Assembly: GCF_014621695.1 (NCBI RefSeq)
Contig: NZ_CP061281.1
Coordinates: 4,278,001 to 4,342,000 of the forward strand
Source: Streptomyces xanthii
GTDB lineage: Bacteria; Actinomycetota; Actinomycetes; Streptomycetales; Streptomycetaceae
Reading direction: 5' to 3'
DNA length: 64,000 nt
The position numbers were made by a program, and so were the translations under genes. Below the pieces are notes generated by a model that was not told the origin of the DNA, searched no databases, and worked only from the letters and a program-made list of their open reading frames with translations. Shown piece after piece: positions 44,467 through 53,265 of the stretch (position 1 is its first letter; each line of letters starts with the position of its first letter).

Positions 44467-45468
44467 GGCCCCGAGCGGGTCCCCGCCCGGCAGTCCGACC
44501 GGTTCGAGCAGCCAGCCGAAGTCGCCGAGCCCGCCGCGCGCGGTCAGCTCCGCCGCCTCGCCGGCCCGCGCGAGCGCCCGTACGTAGGCGGCCGGGTCCT
44601 GGGAGGCGAGGGCGAGCGGCGGGCGGCCCGCGCGTACGCCGAGCCCTCGCAGGGCGGCCCGCTGCGGCACGATCCGGGCCCCGGGCGTCACGGCGCAGGC
44701 GTCGAGCGCCACGTGCGCGGTGATGTCGCAGGAGCCGTCCGGCACGGGCGCCGTCTCGCGGCCCTGCCGGAAGCCCGTGAGCGTGCCGAAGGGCGGCCGG
44801 GCCCCGCGCGCGTGGGCGTAGTCCGCCGCGACCGCCAGACCCCGCTCCAGGCAGCCCACGGCCGCCGCCCACGCCGTGTCGCGCGGCAGTCCCACCTCGG
44901 CCCGCAGGCCCGGCTCGGCGGGCAGCGGCCACCAGGCGTCCAGCCAGCGCCGCGACAGTTCGTCCAGGGGCCCGGCCGCCAGGGTCTCGGCGCCGTCCGC
45001 GTCGACGAGAACCAGGCGGGCGGCGCCGTCCTCGTCGGTCTCGACGACGTCGACCGGCACGTTGTCGAGCCACTCGTTCGCGAAGAGCAGGCCCGTGACG
45101 CCCTCCGGGGGCGCCGCGTGCCACTCGATCCGGTGATCGAGATCCGCGGGCCGCTCCGCCTTCTCGACCGCGCAGGCACGCACGCGTGCGGCCACACCGG
45201 CGGGCAGCACCTGAAGGACGCGCGTGACGAGCTCGCCGCGGCCGGCCGCCATGTCGACGAAGGCTAGCTCCGGCGGGGAGCCCAGCGCGGCGTCCACCCG
45301 GCACAGCAGCGCGGCGACGGCGTCCGCGAACAGCGCCGACGCGTGCACCGACGTACGGAAGTGCCCGGCGGGTCCCTCCGGCCCCCGGTAGAAGCCCTCC
45401 GGCCCGTACAGGGCCTCCTCGGCGGCCTCGCGCCAGCCGCGCCCCTCGTCCTGTCGTACGTGATCCAC
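44431..45468 (-). CDS. SAM-dependent methyltransferase, NDUFAF7/MidA family
   Basis: 345 residues of PF02636. The pattern [16 protein letters not shown], the SAM-binding [15 protein letters not shown], the [14 protein letters not shown] motif and AADYAHARG...[11 protein letters not shown]...CDITAHVAL match the family along its length. The mitochondrial member NDUFAF7 symmetrically dimethylates an arginine of NDUFS2, the orthologue of NuoD. Here the gene overlaps nuoD2 tail to tail, which makes NuoD a likely substrate. TAGCCT six nt before GTG 45468 indicates a leaderless transcript. Confidence 0.88.
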   Translation of the reverse strand: MDHVRQDEGRGWREAAEEALYGPEGFYRGPEGPAGHFRTSVHASALFADAVAALLCRVDAALGSPPELAFVDMAAGRGELVTRVLQVLPAGVAARVRACAVEKAERPADLDHRIEWHAAPPEGVTGLLFANEWLDNVPVDVVETDEDGAARLVLVDADGAETLAAGPLDELSRRWLDAWWPLPAEPGLRAEVGLPRDTAWAAAVGCLERGLAVAADYAHARGARPPFGTLTGFRQGRETAPVPDGSCDITAHVALDACAVTPGARIVPQRAALRGLGVRAGRPPLALASQDPAAYVRALARAGEAAELTARGGLGDFGWLLEPVGLPGGDPLGALLVDVADDEEQ

Positions 45469-45586
45469 CGGTGCAGGCTATGCGCAGGGGGCGCACGCGC
45501 CTCCACCTTGGGGAGTACGCGCGCCGGGCGCGGATCGGTCCTCCGGTTGACCCCCGCACACCCGGCGCTTGCCTACGCTGGGTGAC

Positions 45587-46792
45587 GTGCAGCGCCTCTA
45601 CGCCTTTCTCCGCAGACACCCGACGTGGGTCGACAGCTTCTGGGCCGTCGTCCTCCTCGGCCTGTCCGTGGTGAGTCTGAGTCCCGTCAACGGGGCGCCC
45701 GTGCACGACACCAACGTGGTCGCGGCCGTGGTGCTCTCCGTCGTCCTGTGCGTCGTCGTGGCGCTGCGGCGGCGGATGCCCGAGTTGATGCTCGTGCTCG
45801 CCGCGGTGTCGGGCCTGGCCCAGATGGTCTTCGACGGCCGGGCCGTCGTGGCCGACTTCGCCCTGCTCGTGATCATCTACACGGTCGCGGCGAACGGCGC
45901 GAAGTGGGCCTCCCGCTTCGGCCTGATCGGCGGCCTGTGCGCGGCGCCGCTCGCCGAGCTGCGCTGGCCCACCGAGCACTCCAGCGGCCTCGGCCACCTG
46001 GCCGTCACGATCTTCCAGATGGTGCCGTTCGCCCTCGCCTGGGTCCTCGGCGACTCGCTCAGCACCCGGCGCGCCTACCTGGCGCAGCTGGAGGAGCGGG
46101 CCAACCGCCTGGAGAAGGAGCGCGAGGCGCAGGCCAAGGTCGCGGTCGCGGCCGAACGGGCGCGCATCGCCCGCGAGTTGCACGACGTCGTCGCGCACAA
46201 CGTGTCGGTGATGGTCGTGCAGGCCGACGGCGCCGCCTACGTCATGGACGCCGCGCCCGACCAGGCCAAGAAGGCCCTGGAGACCATCTCCGGCACCGGC
46301 CGGCAGGCCCTCGCCGAGATGCGCCGGCTGCTCGGCGTGCTGCGCACCGGCGAGCCCGAGGAGGGCGGCGAGTACGTGCCGCAGCCGGACGTGCAGCAGA
46401 TCGAGGACCTCGTCGAGCAGGTGCGCACGGCGGGCCTGCCCGTCGACTTCAAGGTCGAGGGCACCGCCCGCCCGCTGCCCAGCGGCGTCGAGCTGACCGC
46501 CTACCGCATCGTCCAGGAGGCGCTCACCAACACCCGCAAGCACGGCGGCTCCGACGTCGGCGCCAGCGTCCGGCTCGTCTACTTCGACGACGGGCTCGGG
46601 CTGCTCGTCGAGGACGACGGCAAGGGCGCCCCGCACGAGCTCTACGAGGACGGGGGCGCCGACGGCCGCGGCCACGGCCTCATCGGGATGCGCGAGCGCG
46701 TCGGTATGGTCGGCGGCACGCTGGACGCGGGCCCGCGCCCCGGCGGTGGCTTCCGCATCAGCGCCCTGCTGCCTCTCAAGCCCGCTCATTGA
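45587..46792 (+). CDS. Sensor histidine kinase, NarL-type (HisKA_3)
   Basis: 401 residues. Four to six membrane helices in residues 18-155, a short coiled coil, then the dimerisation domain with His199 in ARIARELHDVVAHNVSVMVVQ. The ATPase domain follows (YRIVQEALTNTRKHGG, GHGLIGMRERVGMVGG). The signal is unknown; the short external loops suggest sensing within the membrane. TACGCT seven nt before GTG 45587 points to a leaderless mRNA, divergent from the methyltransferase, also leaderless. The response regulator follows at 46869. Confidence 0.92.
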   Translation: MQRLYAFLRRHPTWVDSFWAVVLLGLSVVSLSPVNGAPVHDTNVVAAVVLSVVLCVVVALRRRMPELMLVLAAVSGLAQMVFDGRAVVADFALLVIIYTVAANGAKWASRFGLIGGLCAAPLAELRWPTEHSSGLGHLAVTIFQMVPFALAWVLGDSLSTRRAYLAQLEERANRLEKEREAQAKVAVAAERARIARELHDVVAHNVSVMVVQADGAAYVMDAAPDQAKKALETISGTGRQALAEMRRLLGVLRTGEPEEGGEYVPQPDVQQIEDLVEQVRTAGLPVDFKVEGTARPLPSGVELTAYRIVQEALTNTRKHGGSDVGASVRLVYFDDGLGLLVEDDGKGAPHELYEDGGADGRGHGLIGMRERVGMVGGTLDAGPRPGGGFRISALLPLKPAH

Positions 46793-46868
46793 CACGTACC
46801 AGCGCCACCGGACCCGTACCGGCGCACGCACCGCTCCACCCCGCCCACCAGATGTGAGGACCCGCCCG

Positions 46869-47543
46869 ATGTCGATCAAGGTGATGCTCGTCGACGACCA
46901 GGTGCTGCTGCGCACCGGTTTCCGGATGGTGCTCGCGGCCCAGCCGGACATGGAGGTCGTCGCCGAGGCGGGCGACGGCGTCGAGGCCCTCGAGGTGCTG
47001 CGCTCCACGTCCGTGGACGTGGTCCTCATGGACGTGCGCATGCCGAAGCTCGACGGCGTCGAGACGACCCGGCGGATCTGCTCGGAGCCGAACCCGCCGA
47101 AGGTGCTGATCCTGACCACCTTCGACCTGGACGAGTACGCGTTCTCCGGCCTCAAGGCGGGCGCCTCCGGCTTCATGCTCAAGGACGTGCCGCCCGGTGA
47201 GCTGCTCACCGCGATCCGCTCCGTGCACAGCGGCGACGCGGTCGTCGCCCCGTCCACCACCCGGCGGCTGCTCGACCGGTTCGCCCCGATGCTGCCCAGC
47301 AGCACCAAGGAACCCCAGCACCAGCAGCTGGCGCGGCTCACCGAGCGCGAGCGCGAGGTCATGATCCTCGTCGCGCAGGGCCTGTCGAACGGCGAGATCG
47401 CGGCCCGCCTCGTGCTGTCCGAGGCCACCGTGAAGACCCACGTCGGCCGCATCCTGACCAAGCTCGACCTGCGCGACCGCGTCCAGGTCGTCGTCCTCGC
47501 CTACGAGACCGGACTGGTACGCGCGGGCGGCGGACAGGGCTGA
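46869..47543 (+). CDS. LuxR/NarL-type response regulator
   Basis: 224 residues. Receiver domain with phosphoacceptor Asp55 (VVLMDVRMPKLDGVETT) and Lys in FMLKDVPPGEL, then the LuxR HTH (LTEREREVMILVAQGLSNGEIAARLVLSEATVKTHVGRIL). GAGGACC precedes ATG 46869. It pairs with the kinase 76 bp upstream. Targets unknown. The MITE-like element begins 10 bp after its stop. Confidence 0.95.
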   Translation: MSIKVMLVDDQVLLRTGFRMVLAAQPDMEVVAEAGDGVEALEVLRSTSVDVVLMDVRMPKLDGVETTRRICSEPNPPKVLILTTFDLDEYAFSGLKAGASGFMLKDVPPGELLTAIRSVHSGDAVVAPSTTRRLLDRFAPMLPSSTKEPQHQQLARLTEREREVMILVAQGLSNGEIAARLVLSEATVKTHVGRILTKLDLRDRVQVVVLAYETGLVRAGGGQG

Positions 47544-47553
47544 CCCTCAGGCC

Positions 47554-47732
47554 CTAGGGCGTGTCTTCAAACTCCCGCCTGCTCCACGGCGTCTGGTGCG
47601 CACTCTCGCCGCACCGGGCGAAGACCCAAGTAGCTCCGCTACGAGGGCCTGCGCCCGGCACACCGAGAGCACGCACCAGACGCCGCGAAGCCGCCCTCCG
47701 GGCGACGACGGGAGTTTGAAGACACGCCCTAG
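47554..47732. mobile_element. MITE-like palindromic element, long copy
   Basis: 179 bp flanked by CTAG with perfect 24-bp terminal inverted repeats (47554-47577 and 47709-47732; core GTGTCTTCAAACTCCCG). Compared with the 83-bp copy at 30394 it contains 96 extra bases, themselves a near-perfect inverted repeat (CGTCTGGTGCG...CGCACCAGACG). No transposase. Its right end supplies the TAG of the -10 for the next gene. Confidence 0.82.
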
Positions 47733-47741
47733 GATCTGCGC

Positions 47742-48374
47742 ATGCTGCTCTGGATCAACGGCCCTTTCGGTGGCGGGAAGACACAGACCGCGTACGAGCT
47801 GCGGCGCCGGCTGCCCGGCAGCGTCGTCTGCGACCCGGAACACATCGGCTTCGGGCTGCACCGCACGCTGCCGCCCGGACTCCGCGAGGACTTCCGGGAC
47901 CTGGCGGCGTGGCGGGCCGGCGTCCTCGAGACGCTCGACCTCGCGCTCACCCGGCACGACGGGCACGTCGTCGTCCCCATGACGCTCACCGACCCCGCGC
48001 ACCACGCGGAGATCCTCGGTGAGCTGCGCGAACGGGGCCACGACGTACGGCACTTCACGCTCCTCGCCTCCCGCGAGACCGTCCTGCGGCGCCTGCGCGA
48101 GCGCGGACTCGGGCACGTCCTGCGCTTCGTCGTCGGCAAGGAGGGCGTGCTGAAGCGGGAGAGCTGGGCCGTGGGGCAGCTCGACCACTGTCTGGAGCGG
48201 CTGCGCGAGCCCGAGTTCGCCGAGCACCTGTGGACCGACGAGTCCACCGTCGCCAAGACCGCCGACCGCGTCGCCGTGCTGTCCGGCCTGACGCTGACAC
48301 CGAACAAGGACGGCGCCCTGCGGGGCCGCGCCCGCCGCGCCCTCGTCGGCATCCGGCACATCCGGCTGGACTGA
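47742..48374 (+). CDS. TmrB-like AAA family ATPase
   Basis: 210 residues. The P-loop GPFGGGKT is at residues 7-14. The protein aligns with Bacillus TmrB, a tunicamycin-resistance protein, over its length (LLWINGPFGGGKTQTAYELR, VVVPMTLTDPAHHAEI, HFTLLASRETVLRRLR). TmrB is an ATP-binding, membrane-associated protein that lowers tunicamycin sensitivity. The relevance in Streptomyces is unproven. TAGGAT six nt before ATG 47742 suggests a leaderless transcript that starts at the MITE junction. Confidence 0.87.
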   Translation: MLLWINGPFGGGKTQTAYELRRRLPGSVVCDPEHIGFGLHRTLPPGLREDFRDLAAWRAGVLETLDLALTRHDGHVVVPMTLTDPAHHAEILGELRERGHDVRHFTLLASRETVLRRLRERGLGHVLRFVVGKEGVLKRESWAVGQLDHCLERLREPEFAEHLWTDESTVAKTADRVAVLSGLTLTPNKDGALRGRARRALVGIRHIRLD

Positions 48375-48377
48375 GCC

Positions 48378-49484
48378 TCAGCGCAGCACGCCCTCGATGA
48401 AGTCGGCGCCGAGCCGGGACACCAGGCCCAGGTCCAGCTGGTGCTGCACGTACCGGCCGTGCCGCCGCGTGGTGACCAGACCGGCCTTCTTCAGGACCGA
48501 CAGATGCCGGGAGATCTCCGGCGCCGTCATCCCGTACGCGTCGGCCAGCTCGCCCGTCGTGTACGAGCCCCGGGCCAGGTGCCGGCACAGCCGCATCCGG
48601 ACCGGGTGCGCGAGCGCCGACATGCGCAGGGTCAGCTCCGCCACGGAAGGCGGCGCGGCAGGTCCGGGCGCCGCGCTCGGGTACAGGATCGTCGGCTGCC
48701 AGCCGTGCCGGTGCACGACGAACAGATGCGGCCAGCCCAGGCTCGTCGGCACCAGGAGCAGGCCCCCGTCCCCGGTCGAGGTCTGGCCCTCGGACAGCTT
48801 GTCGACGACCACGGCGCCGCCCGCCTCGTCCATCGCGACCGCGCCCGAGACCGAACCGAGCGCCTCCCGCAGCCCCTTGTGCCGCAGCAGCTGCGTCTTG
48901 TGCCGGGCGTCGGCCGCCAGCGGGTGCCGCACCCGCGCCCACATGTCGGCGAAGAACGCCTCGTCGCAGTCCTGCAGCAGCTCGCGGAACCAGGCGCGGA
49001 TCGCCGGGGGATCGTCGAGCAGACGCTGGGTGAAGCGCACCTGGTGCGCGCCGCGCGCCGCCGCGAGGTCCAGCGCCCGCTCCCGCGCGGCCCGGTCCGA
49101 GAGGCGGTCCGCGCCGCGCGTCGCGTAGTTCGTCTGGCACGTGAACTCCAGAGCGGCGTCCACGAACTCCTCGTCCGACAGCTTGTCCAGCAGGTCGAGC
49201 TCCTCGGCGAGCGTCGCCCCGGGCAGGGTGCGCCGGCCCGGCGCCCCGGAGTACGGCACGAACACGTCCGAGTACGTCGACCGCCACAGGAAGTCCGCCT
49301 CGCACAGGCGGTCCGCCAGGCACGGGTCGAGACAGGCGGACACGCTCGTCGTCCACCCCTGCAGCCCCGGGTGGTGCGCGGGCTCCGACAGCGCGTGCAG
49401 CGCCATGCCCAGCTCGGCCAGGGGCGAGGGCACGACATGGATCCGCTCCACGGGCAGCCCCGTGACGTCGATGCTCACGCTCAT
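48378..49484 (-). CDS. DUF5937/ArsR-type HTH regulator
   Basis: 368 residues. The N-terminal part (about 1-250) matches DUF5937. The C-terminal winged helix is ArsR-like: MSALAHPVRMRLCRHLARGSYTTGELADAYGMTAPEISRHLSVLKKAGLV. ATG 49484 has GGGG upstream; the longer start at 49499 is possible. The perfect palindrome at 49520-49548 lies 36 bp upstream and is the probable operator. It ends 3 bp from the convergent tmrB-like gene. Confidence 0.87.
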   Translation of the reverse strand: MSVSIDVTGLPVERIHVVPSPLAELGMALHALSEPAHHPGLQGWTTSVSACLDPCLADRLCEADFLWRSTYSDVFVPYSGAPGRRTLPGATLAEELDLLDKLSDEEFVDAALEFTCQTNYATRGADRLSDRAARERALDLAAARGAHQVRFTQRLLDDPPAIRAWFRELLQDCDEAFFADMWARVRHPLAADARHKTQLLRHKGLREALGSVSGAVAMDEAGGAVVVDKLSEGQTSTGDGGLLLVPTSLGWPHLFVVHRHGWQPTILYPSAAPGPAAPPSVAELTLRMSALAHPVRMRLCRHLARGSYTTGELADAYGMTAPEISRHLSVLKKAGLVTTRRHGRYVQHQLDLGLVSRLGADFIEGVLR

Positions 49485-49519
49485 GACCCCATGGTGCACG
49501 CCGCCTGTGACAGTCCGGC

Positions 49520-49548
49520 CGCCGATTGACGGGACCCGTCAATCGGCG
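49520..49548. promoter_or_regulatory. 29-bp perfect palindrome, likely ArsR-type operator
   Basis: A 14-1-14 inverted repeat with core TTGACGGGACCCGTCAA. It lies between the DUF5937/ArsR gene and the small plus-strand gene at 49658, so it may control both. Confidence 0.75.
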
Positions 49549-49657
49549 TGACCGGTGTGCGGGCCGGGCGCAGGCTCGTGCTCATCGGCCCCGATGCCGG
49601 GCGAACAGGCCCGTTCCGGGGTACCGCGTGACAATCGACATGAGCGAGGTGATTTCG

Positions 49658-49855
49658 ATGCCGCTCCACGAGCAGTACGCACTGGACGCCTATCGGGCCG
49701 CCCAGCACGGCGAGCCCGCGCCCCCGGCGCCGGGCACGCACGACTGGGCCGTGTACCGCGAGCTCCGCGACTACCGCCGCTTCCGCGCTGTCCTTGCCGG
49801 CCACCGGTCCCACGGCCGCCTCCGCGCGGCCTTGAGGTCCCGTTTCGGCGGGTGA
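49658..49855 (+). CDS. Small conserved protein, function unknown
   Basis: 65 residues, highly charged: MPLHEQYALDAYRAAQHGEP then HDWAVYRELRDYRRFRAVLAG. No signal peptide or membrane segment. ATG 49658 has GAGG nine nt upstream; ATG 49640 is an in-frame alternative. Looks like a short helical protein, perhaps DNA- or protein-binding, but no family was recognised. It may share the operator at 49520-49548. Confidence 0.65.
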   Translation: MPLHEQYALDAYRAAQHGEPAPPAPGTHDWAVYRELRDYRRFRAVLAGHRSHGRLRAALRSRFGG

Positions 49856-49890
49856 CGCGCGGGGTGTATCCATCAGCGGCTCCGCCGCGC

Positions 49891-49975
49891 GGGCGCGACC
49901 GGCCACGACTGCGCGTTGGCCGGCGATGATCCTCACCCCCGACGGCGGCCGGGCGCGACCAGCCACGACGGCGCG
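49891..49975. repeat. Direct repeats related to the long inverted repeat family
   Basis: Two 25-bp copies (49891-49915 and 49951-49975), exactly 60 bp apart with two mismatches, have the core GGGCGCGACCAGCCACGACG. The same core flanks the element at 41339-41356, so this looks like a decayed member between convergent genes. Confidence 0.6.
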
Positions 49976-50037
49976 GCACCCGGCTACGACCTGAATCCCG
50001 CGGCGGCGCCGCCGAGACCCCACCCCCGCGCGGAGCG

Positions 50038-51183
50038 CTACGGCAGGCGTCGTACGAACTCCGCGACCGCCGCACGGACGTCCTCGGCGGTCCAGTCCAG
50101 GCCCGCCGCGGCCACCGTGACCTCCGTGAACGCCGTGCCCGGCGCCCCGGCGCCCGGGAACCAGCGCCCGAACAGGGACACCTTCGTCTCCTCGGCCTGC
50201 TCCACGGCGGCCTGCGTCAGCACCTCGGCCTCGTAGGGCAGCCACACCTGGAACTGGTGGGTGTGCGGCACCTCGGGGTTCACCCGCGACCACGCCATCC
50301 CGGCCGCGTCGAGGCCCTCCCGGATCGCCCGCGCCACCACGCGCGCGTGCCGCACGTACTCCGGCAGCCGCGGCAGCTCCCGGTCCAGGCCCGCCAGCGC
50401 CGCGATCGCCTGCGGGAACTGCTGGAAGACCTGGCCGCCGTAGCGGTGACGCCAGGCCCTGGCCTCCTCGATCAGCGTCTCCGGGCCCGCGAGGACGGCG
50501 CCGCTGATCCCGCCGAGCGTCTTGTAGAGCGACACGTACACGGTGTCCGCGAGCCCCGCGATCTCGTCCAGCGGCCGCCCGAAGTGCTCCGTGCACTCCC
50601 ACAGCCGGGCGCCGTCGAAGTGCACGACCGCGTCCCGCGCGCGGGCCGCCTCGCAGACCTCCTCCAGCTCCTCCCAGGAGGGCAGCAGATAGCCGGCGTC
50701 CCGCAGCGGCAGCTCGATCATCAGCGTGCCGAACGGCTCGTCCATGGCCTCGATCTCCGGCGCCGTGAACGGGCGCGGAGCGGTCGTCGGCTGCACCGTG
50801 CGCAGCCCGGCCACCGTGGTCAGCGACTCCCGCTCGTGCTGCTCGGGGTGCGCGAGCGGGTGCAGCGCGACCGTGCGGTTGCCGGTGCGGCCCGCCCAGC
50901 AGCGCAGCGCGACCTGCTGCGCCATCGTGCCGGTCGGGAAGAACGCGGCCGCCTCCTTGCCGAGCAGCCCGGCGACCCGCTCCTCCAGCTCGGCGACGAT
51001 CCCGTTCCCGTAGAGGTCGACGCCCGCGTCCGCCGCGTCGCCCATCGCCGCGGCGATCTCCGCCATCCGCTCGCCCATCGTGGACTGGAGGTGCCGGTGC
51101 GCCAGGGTGTGCTCGGCGCCCCGGAACGCGGCCAGTCTCCGCGCGGCCCGCGCCGTCTCGTCGCTCTCGTGGTTTCCGCTCAT
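50038..51183 (-). CDS. Threonine aldolase-like PLP enzyme (beta-eliminating lyase family)
   Basis: 381 residues, fold type I PLP enzyme of PF01212. ELEERVAGLLGKEAAAFFPTGTMAQQVALRCWA is the N-terminal core, DAVVHFDGARLWE holds the cofactor aspartate and VSLYKTLGGISGAVLAG the Schiff-base lysine. Family members cleave L-threonine or L-allo-threonine to glycine and acetaldehyde. The exact substrate is not shown. ATG 51183 is preferred on the family length. Confidence 0.88.
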   Translation of the reverse strand: MSGNHESDETARAARRLAAFRGAEHTLAHRHLQSTMGERMAEIAAAMGDAADAGVDLYGNGIVAELEERVAGLLGKEAAAFFPTGTMAQQVALRCWAGRTGNRTVALHPLAHPEQHERESLTTVAGLRTVQPTTAPRPFTAPEIEAMDEPFGTLMIELPLRDAGYLLPSWEELEEVCEAARARDAVVHFDGARLWECTEHFGRPLDEIAGLADTVYVSLYKTLGGISGAVLAGPETLIEEARAWRHRYGGQVFQQFPQAIAALAGLDRELPRLPEYVRHARVVARAIREGLDAAGMAWSRVNPEVPHTHQFQVWLPYEAEVLTQAAVEQAEETKVSLFGRWFPGAGAPGTAFTEVTVAAAGLDWTAEDVRAAVAEFVRRLP

Positions 51184-51337
51184 GCCGGGATCATGTCGCA
51201 CCCGTTCTCGTACGGGCGCACGATTTATGTACGGCCTCACGGTCCGTGGGCGACCGAGGCCCGTCCGGGCAGATAGCGTTAACATGACGAGAAATCGTCC
51301 GGTACCCCGAGCGGACTGGAACGGAAGGCCTCACCCC

Positions 51338-52282
51338 GTGATCCCTGCCTCTCCCGAACCCCGATCACCCCGACCCGAACCCACCGACCCGAAGGACCGC
51401 CCCGCGCGCCTGACCGTGGGCGTCGTCGGCGCCGGCCGGGTGGGTCCCGCGCTCGCCGCCTCCCTGGAACTGGCCGGGCACCGTCCCGTGGCCGCCTCCG
51501 GGGTCTCCGACGCCTCCGTGCGCCGCGCCGCCGCCCTGCTGCCCGACGTGCCGCTCGTGGCGCCCGCCGAGGTCCTCGCGCGGGCCGAGCTCGTCCTGCT
51601 GACCGTCCCGGACGACGCCCTGCCCGGCCTCGTCCAGGGCTTCGCCGAGACCGGCGCCGTCCGCCCCGGCCAGCTGATCGTGCACACCTCGGGGCGCTAC
51701 GGGGCCAAGGTCCTCGACCCCCTGCTGCGGGCCGGCGCCCTGCCGCTCGCCCTGCACCCCGCGATGACGTTCACAGGCACCGCCGTCGACGTGCAGCGCC
51801 TGGCCGGCTGCTCCTTCGGCGTCACCGCCCCCGAGGAGCTGCGGCTCGCCGCCGAGGCCCTCGTCATCGAGATGGGCGGCGAGCCCGAGTGGATCGCCGA
51901 GGAGATGCGCCCGCTCTACCACGCGGCCCTCGCCCTCGGGGCGAACCACCTGGTCACCCTGGTCGCCGAGTCGATGGACCTGCTGCGCGACGCGGGCGTG
52001 AGCGCCCCCGACCGGATGCTCGGCCCGCTGCTGGGCGCCGCCCTCGACAACGCCCTGCGCTCAGGCGACGCCGCCCTCACGGGCCCCGTCGCACGCGGCG
52101 ACGCGGGCACCGTCGCCGCGCACGTCACCGAGCTGCGCAAGCACGCCCCGGGGACCGTCGCCGGCTATCTCGCGATGGCCCGCGCGACCGCCGACCGCGC
52201 CCTCGCGCACGGACTGCTGAAGCCGGAGCTCGCCGAGGACCTCCTGGGCGTCCTCGCGACCGGCGCGGAGGAGACCCGATGA
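51338..52282 (+). CDS. Rossmann-like/DUF2520 domain protein
   Basis: 314 residues. The N-terminal NAD(P)-binding domain begins [21 protein letters not shown] (GxGxxG) and is followed by the DUF2520 helical domain ([28 protein letters not shown]). It resembles ketopantoate/6-phosphogluconate-type reductases. Coupling to panC by an ATGA overlap suggests a role in pantothenate synthesis, perhaps ketopantoate reduction. GTG 51338 has GGAAGG nine nt upstream; ATG 51284 is another option. Confidence 0.88.
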   Translation: MIPASPEPRSPRPEPTDPKDRPARLTVGVVGAGRVGPALAASLELAGHRPVAASGVSDASVRRAAALLPDVPLVAPAEVLARAELVLLTVPDDALPGLVQGFAETGAVRPGQLIVHTSGRYGAKVLDPLLRAGALPLALHPAMTFTGTAVDVQRLAGCSFGVTAPEELRLAAEALVIEMGGEPEWIAEEMRPLYHAALALGANHLVTLVAESMDLLRDAGVSAPDRMLGPLLGAALDNALRSGDAALTGPVARGDAGTVAAHVTELRKHAPGTVAGYLAMARATADRALAHGLLKPELAEDLLGVLATGAEETR

Positions 52283-53265
52283 GCACGACCCTGGTCCACG
52301 AAGGCGCGGACCTGCGCACCCGCACCCGTACCGGACAGCGCGTCGTCGTCATGACGATGGGCGCCCTGCACGAGGGGCACGCCACCCTCATCCGCACGGC
52401 ACGCGAGCGCGCGGGCGAGGACGGCGAGGTCGTCGTCACCGTCTTCGTGAACCCGCTGCAGTTCGGCGCGGGCGAGGACCTCGACCGCTACCCGCGCACC
52501 CTGGACGCCGACCTGAAGATCGCCGAACAGGCGGGCGCGGACCTCGTGTTCGCCCCGTCCGCCGACGAGGTCTACCCGGGCGGCGAGCCCCAGGTGCGGA
52601 TCACCGCGGGCCCCATGGGCGAGCGCCTCGAAGGCGCGGCACGGCCCGGCCACTTCGACGGCATGCTCACCGTCGTCGCCAAGCTGCTGCACCTCACGCG
52701 CGCGGACGTCGCCCTGTTCGGCCAGAAGGACGCCCAGCAGCTCGCCCTGATCCGCCGCATGGCGCGCGACCTGAACTTCGACGTCGAGATCGGCGCCGTG
52801 CCCACCGTCCGCGAGCCCGACGGCCTGGCCCTGTCCTCGCGCAACCGCTACCTGTCGCCCGAAGAGCGCCGCAGCGCGCTCGCCCTGTCCCGTGCCCTGT
52901 TCGCGGGCCGCGACCGGCACGCCGCGCAGGAGGCGCTGCGCGCGCGGGCCGCCGAGATCCCCACCACGCGCGCCCGCGCCCGCGCGCTCGACCGCATCGG
53001 CGAGTCCCGCGCGGCCGCCGACGCGCACGCCGTCGCCTCGCCGGGCGGCCCCGCCGCCATCCTCGCCGCGGCCCGGCACGTCCTCGACGAGGCCGCCAGG
53101 GCGCGGCCCCCGGTCAAGCTCGACTACATCGCCCTCGTCGACCCGTCCGACTTCACGGACGTCGCCGACGGCTTCGAGGGCGAGGCCGTCCTCGCGCTCG
53201 CCGCCCGCGTGGGCACCACCCGGCTGATCGACAACCTGCCTCTGACGTTCGGAGCCCGCCCATGA
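52279..53265 (+). CDS. panC: Pantoate-beta-alanine ligase
   Basis: 328 residues. Adenylates pantoate and joins it to beta-alanine to make pantothenate. The HxGH nucleotide motif is HEGH at residues 31-34 ([13 protein letters not shown]). [29 protein letters not shown] and the KMSKS-equivalent SSRNRYLS are present. ATG overlaps the previous stop; its own stop overlaps nadB. Confidence 0.96.
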   Translation: MSTTLVHEGADLRTRTRTGQRVVVMTMGALHEGHATLIRTARERAGEDGEVVVTVFVNPLQFGAGEDLDRYPRTLDADLKIAEQAGADLVFAPSADEVYPGGEPQVRITAGPMGERLEGAARPGHFDGMLTVVAKLLHLTRADVALFGQKDAQQLALIRRMARDLNFDVEIGAVPTVREPDGLALSSRNRYLSPEERRSALALSRALFAGRDRHAAQEALRARAAEIPTTRARARALDRIGESRAAADAHAVASPGGPAAILAAARHVLDEAARARPPVKLDYIALVDPSDFTDVADGFEGEAVLALAARVGTTRLIDNLPLTFGARP

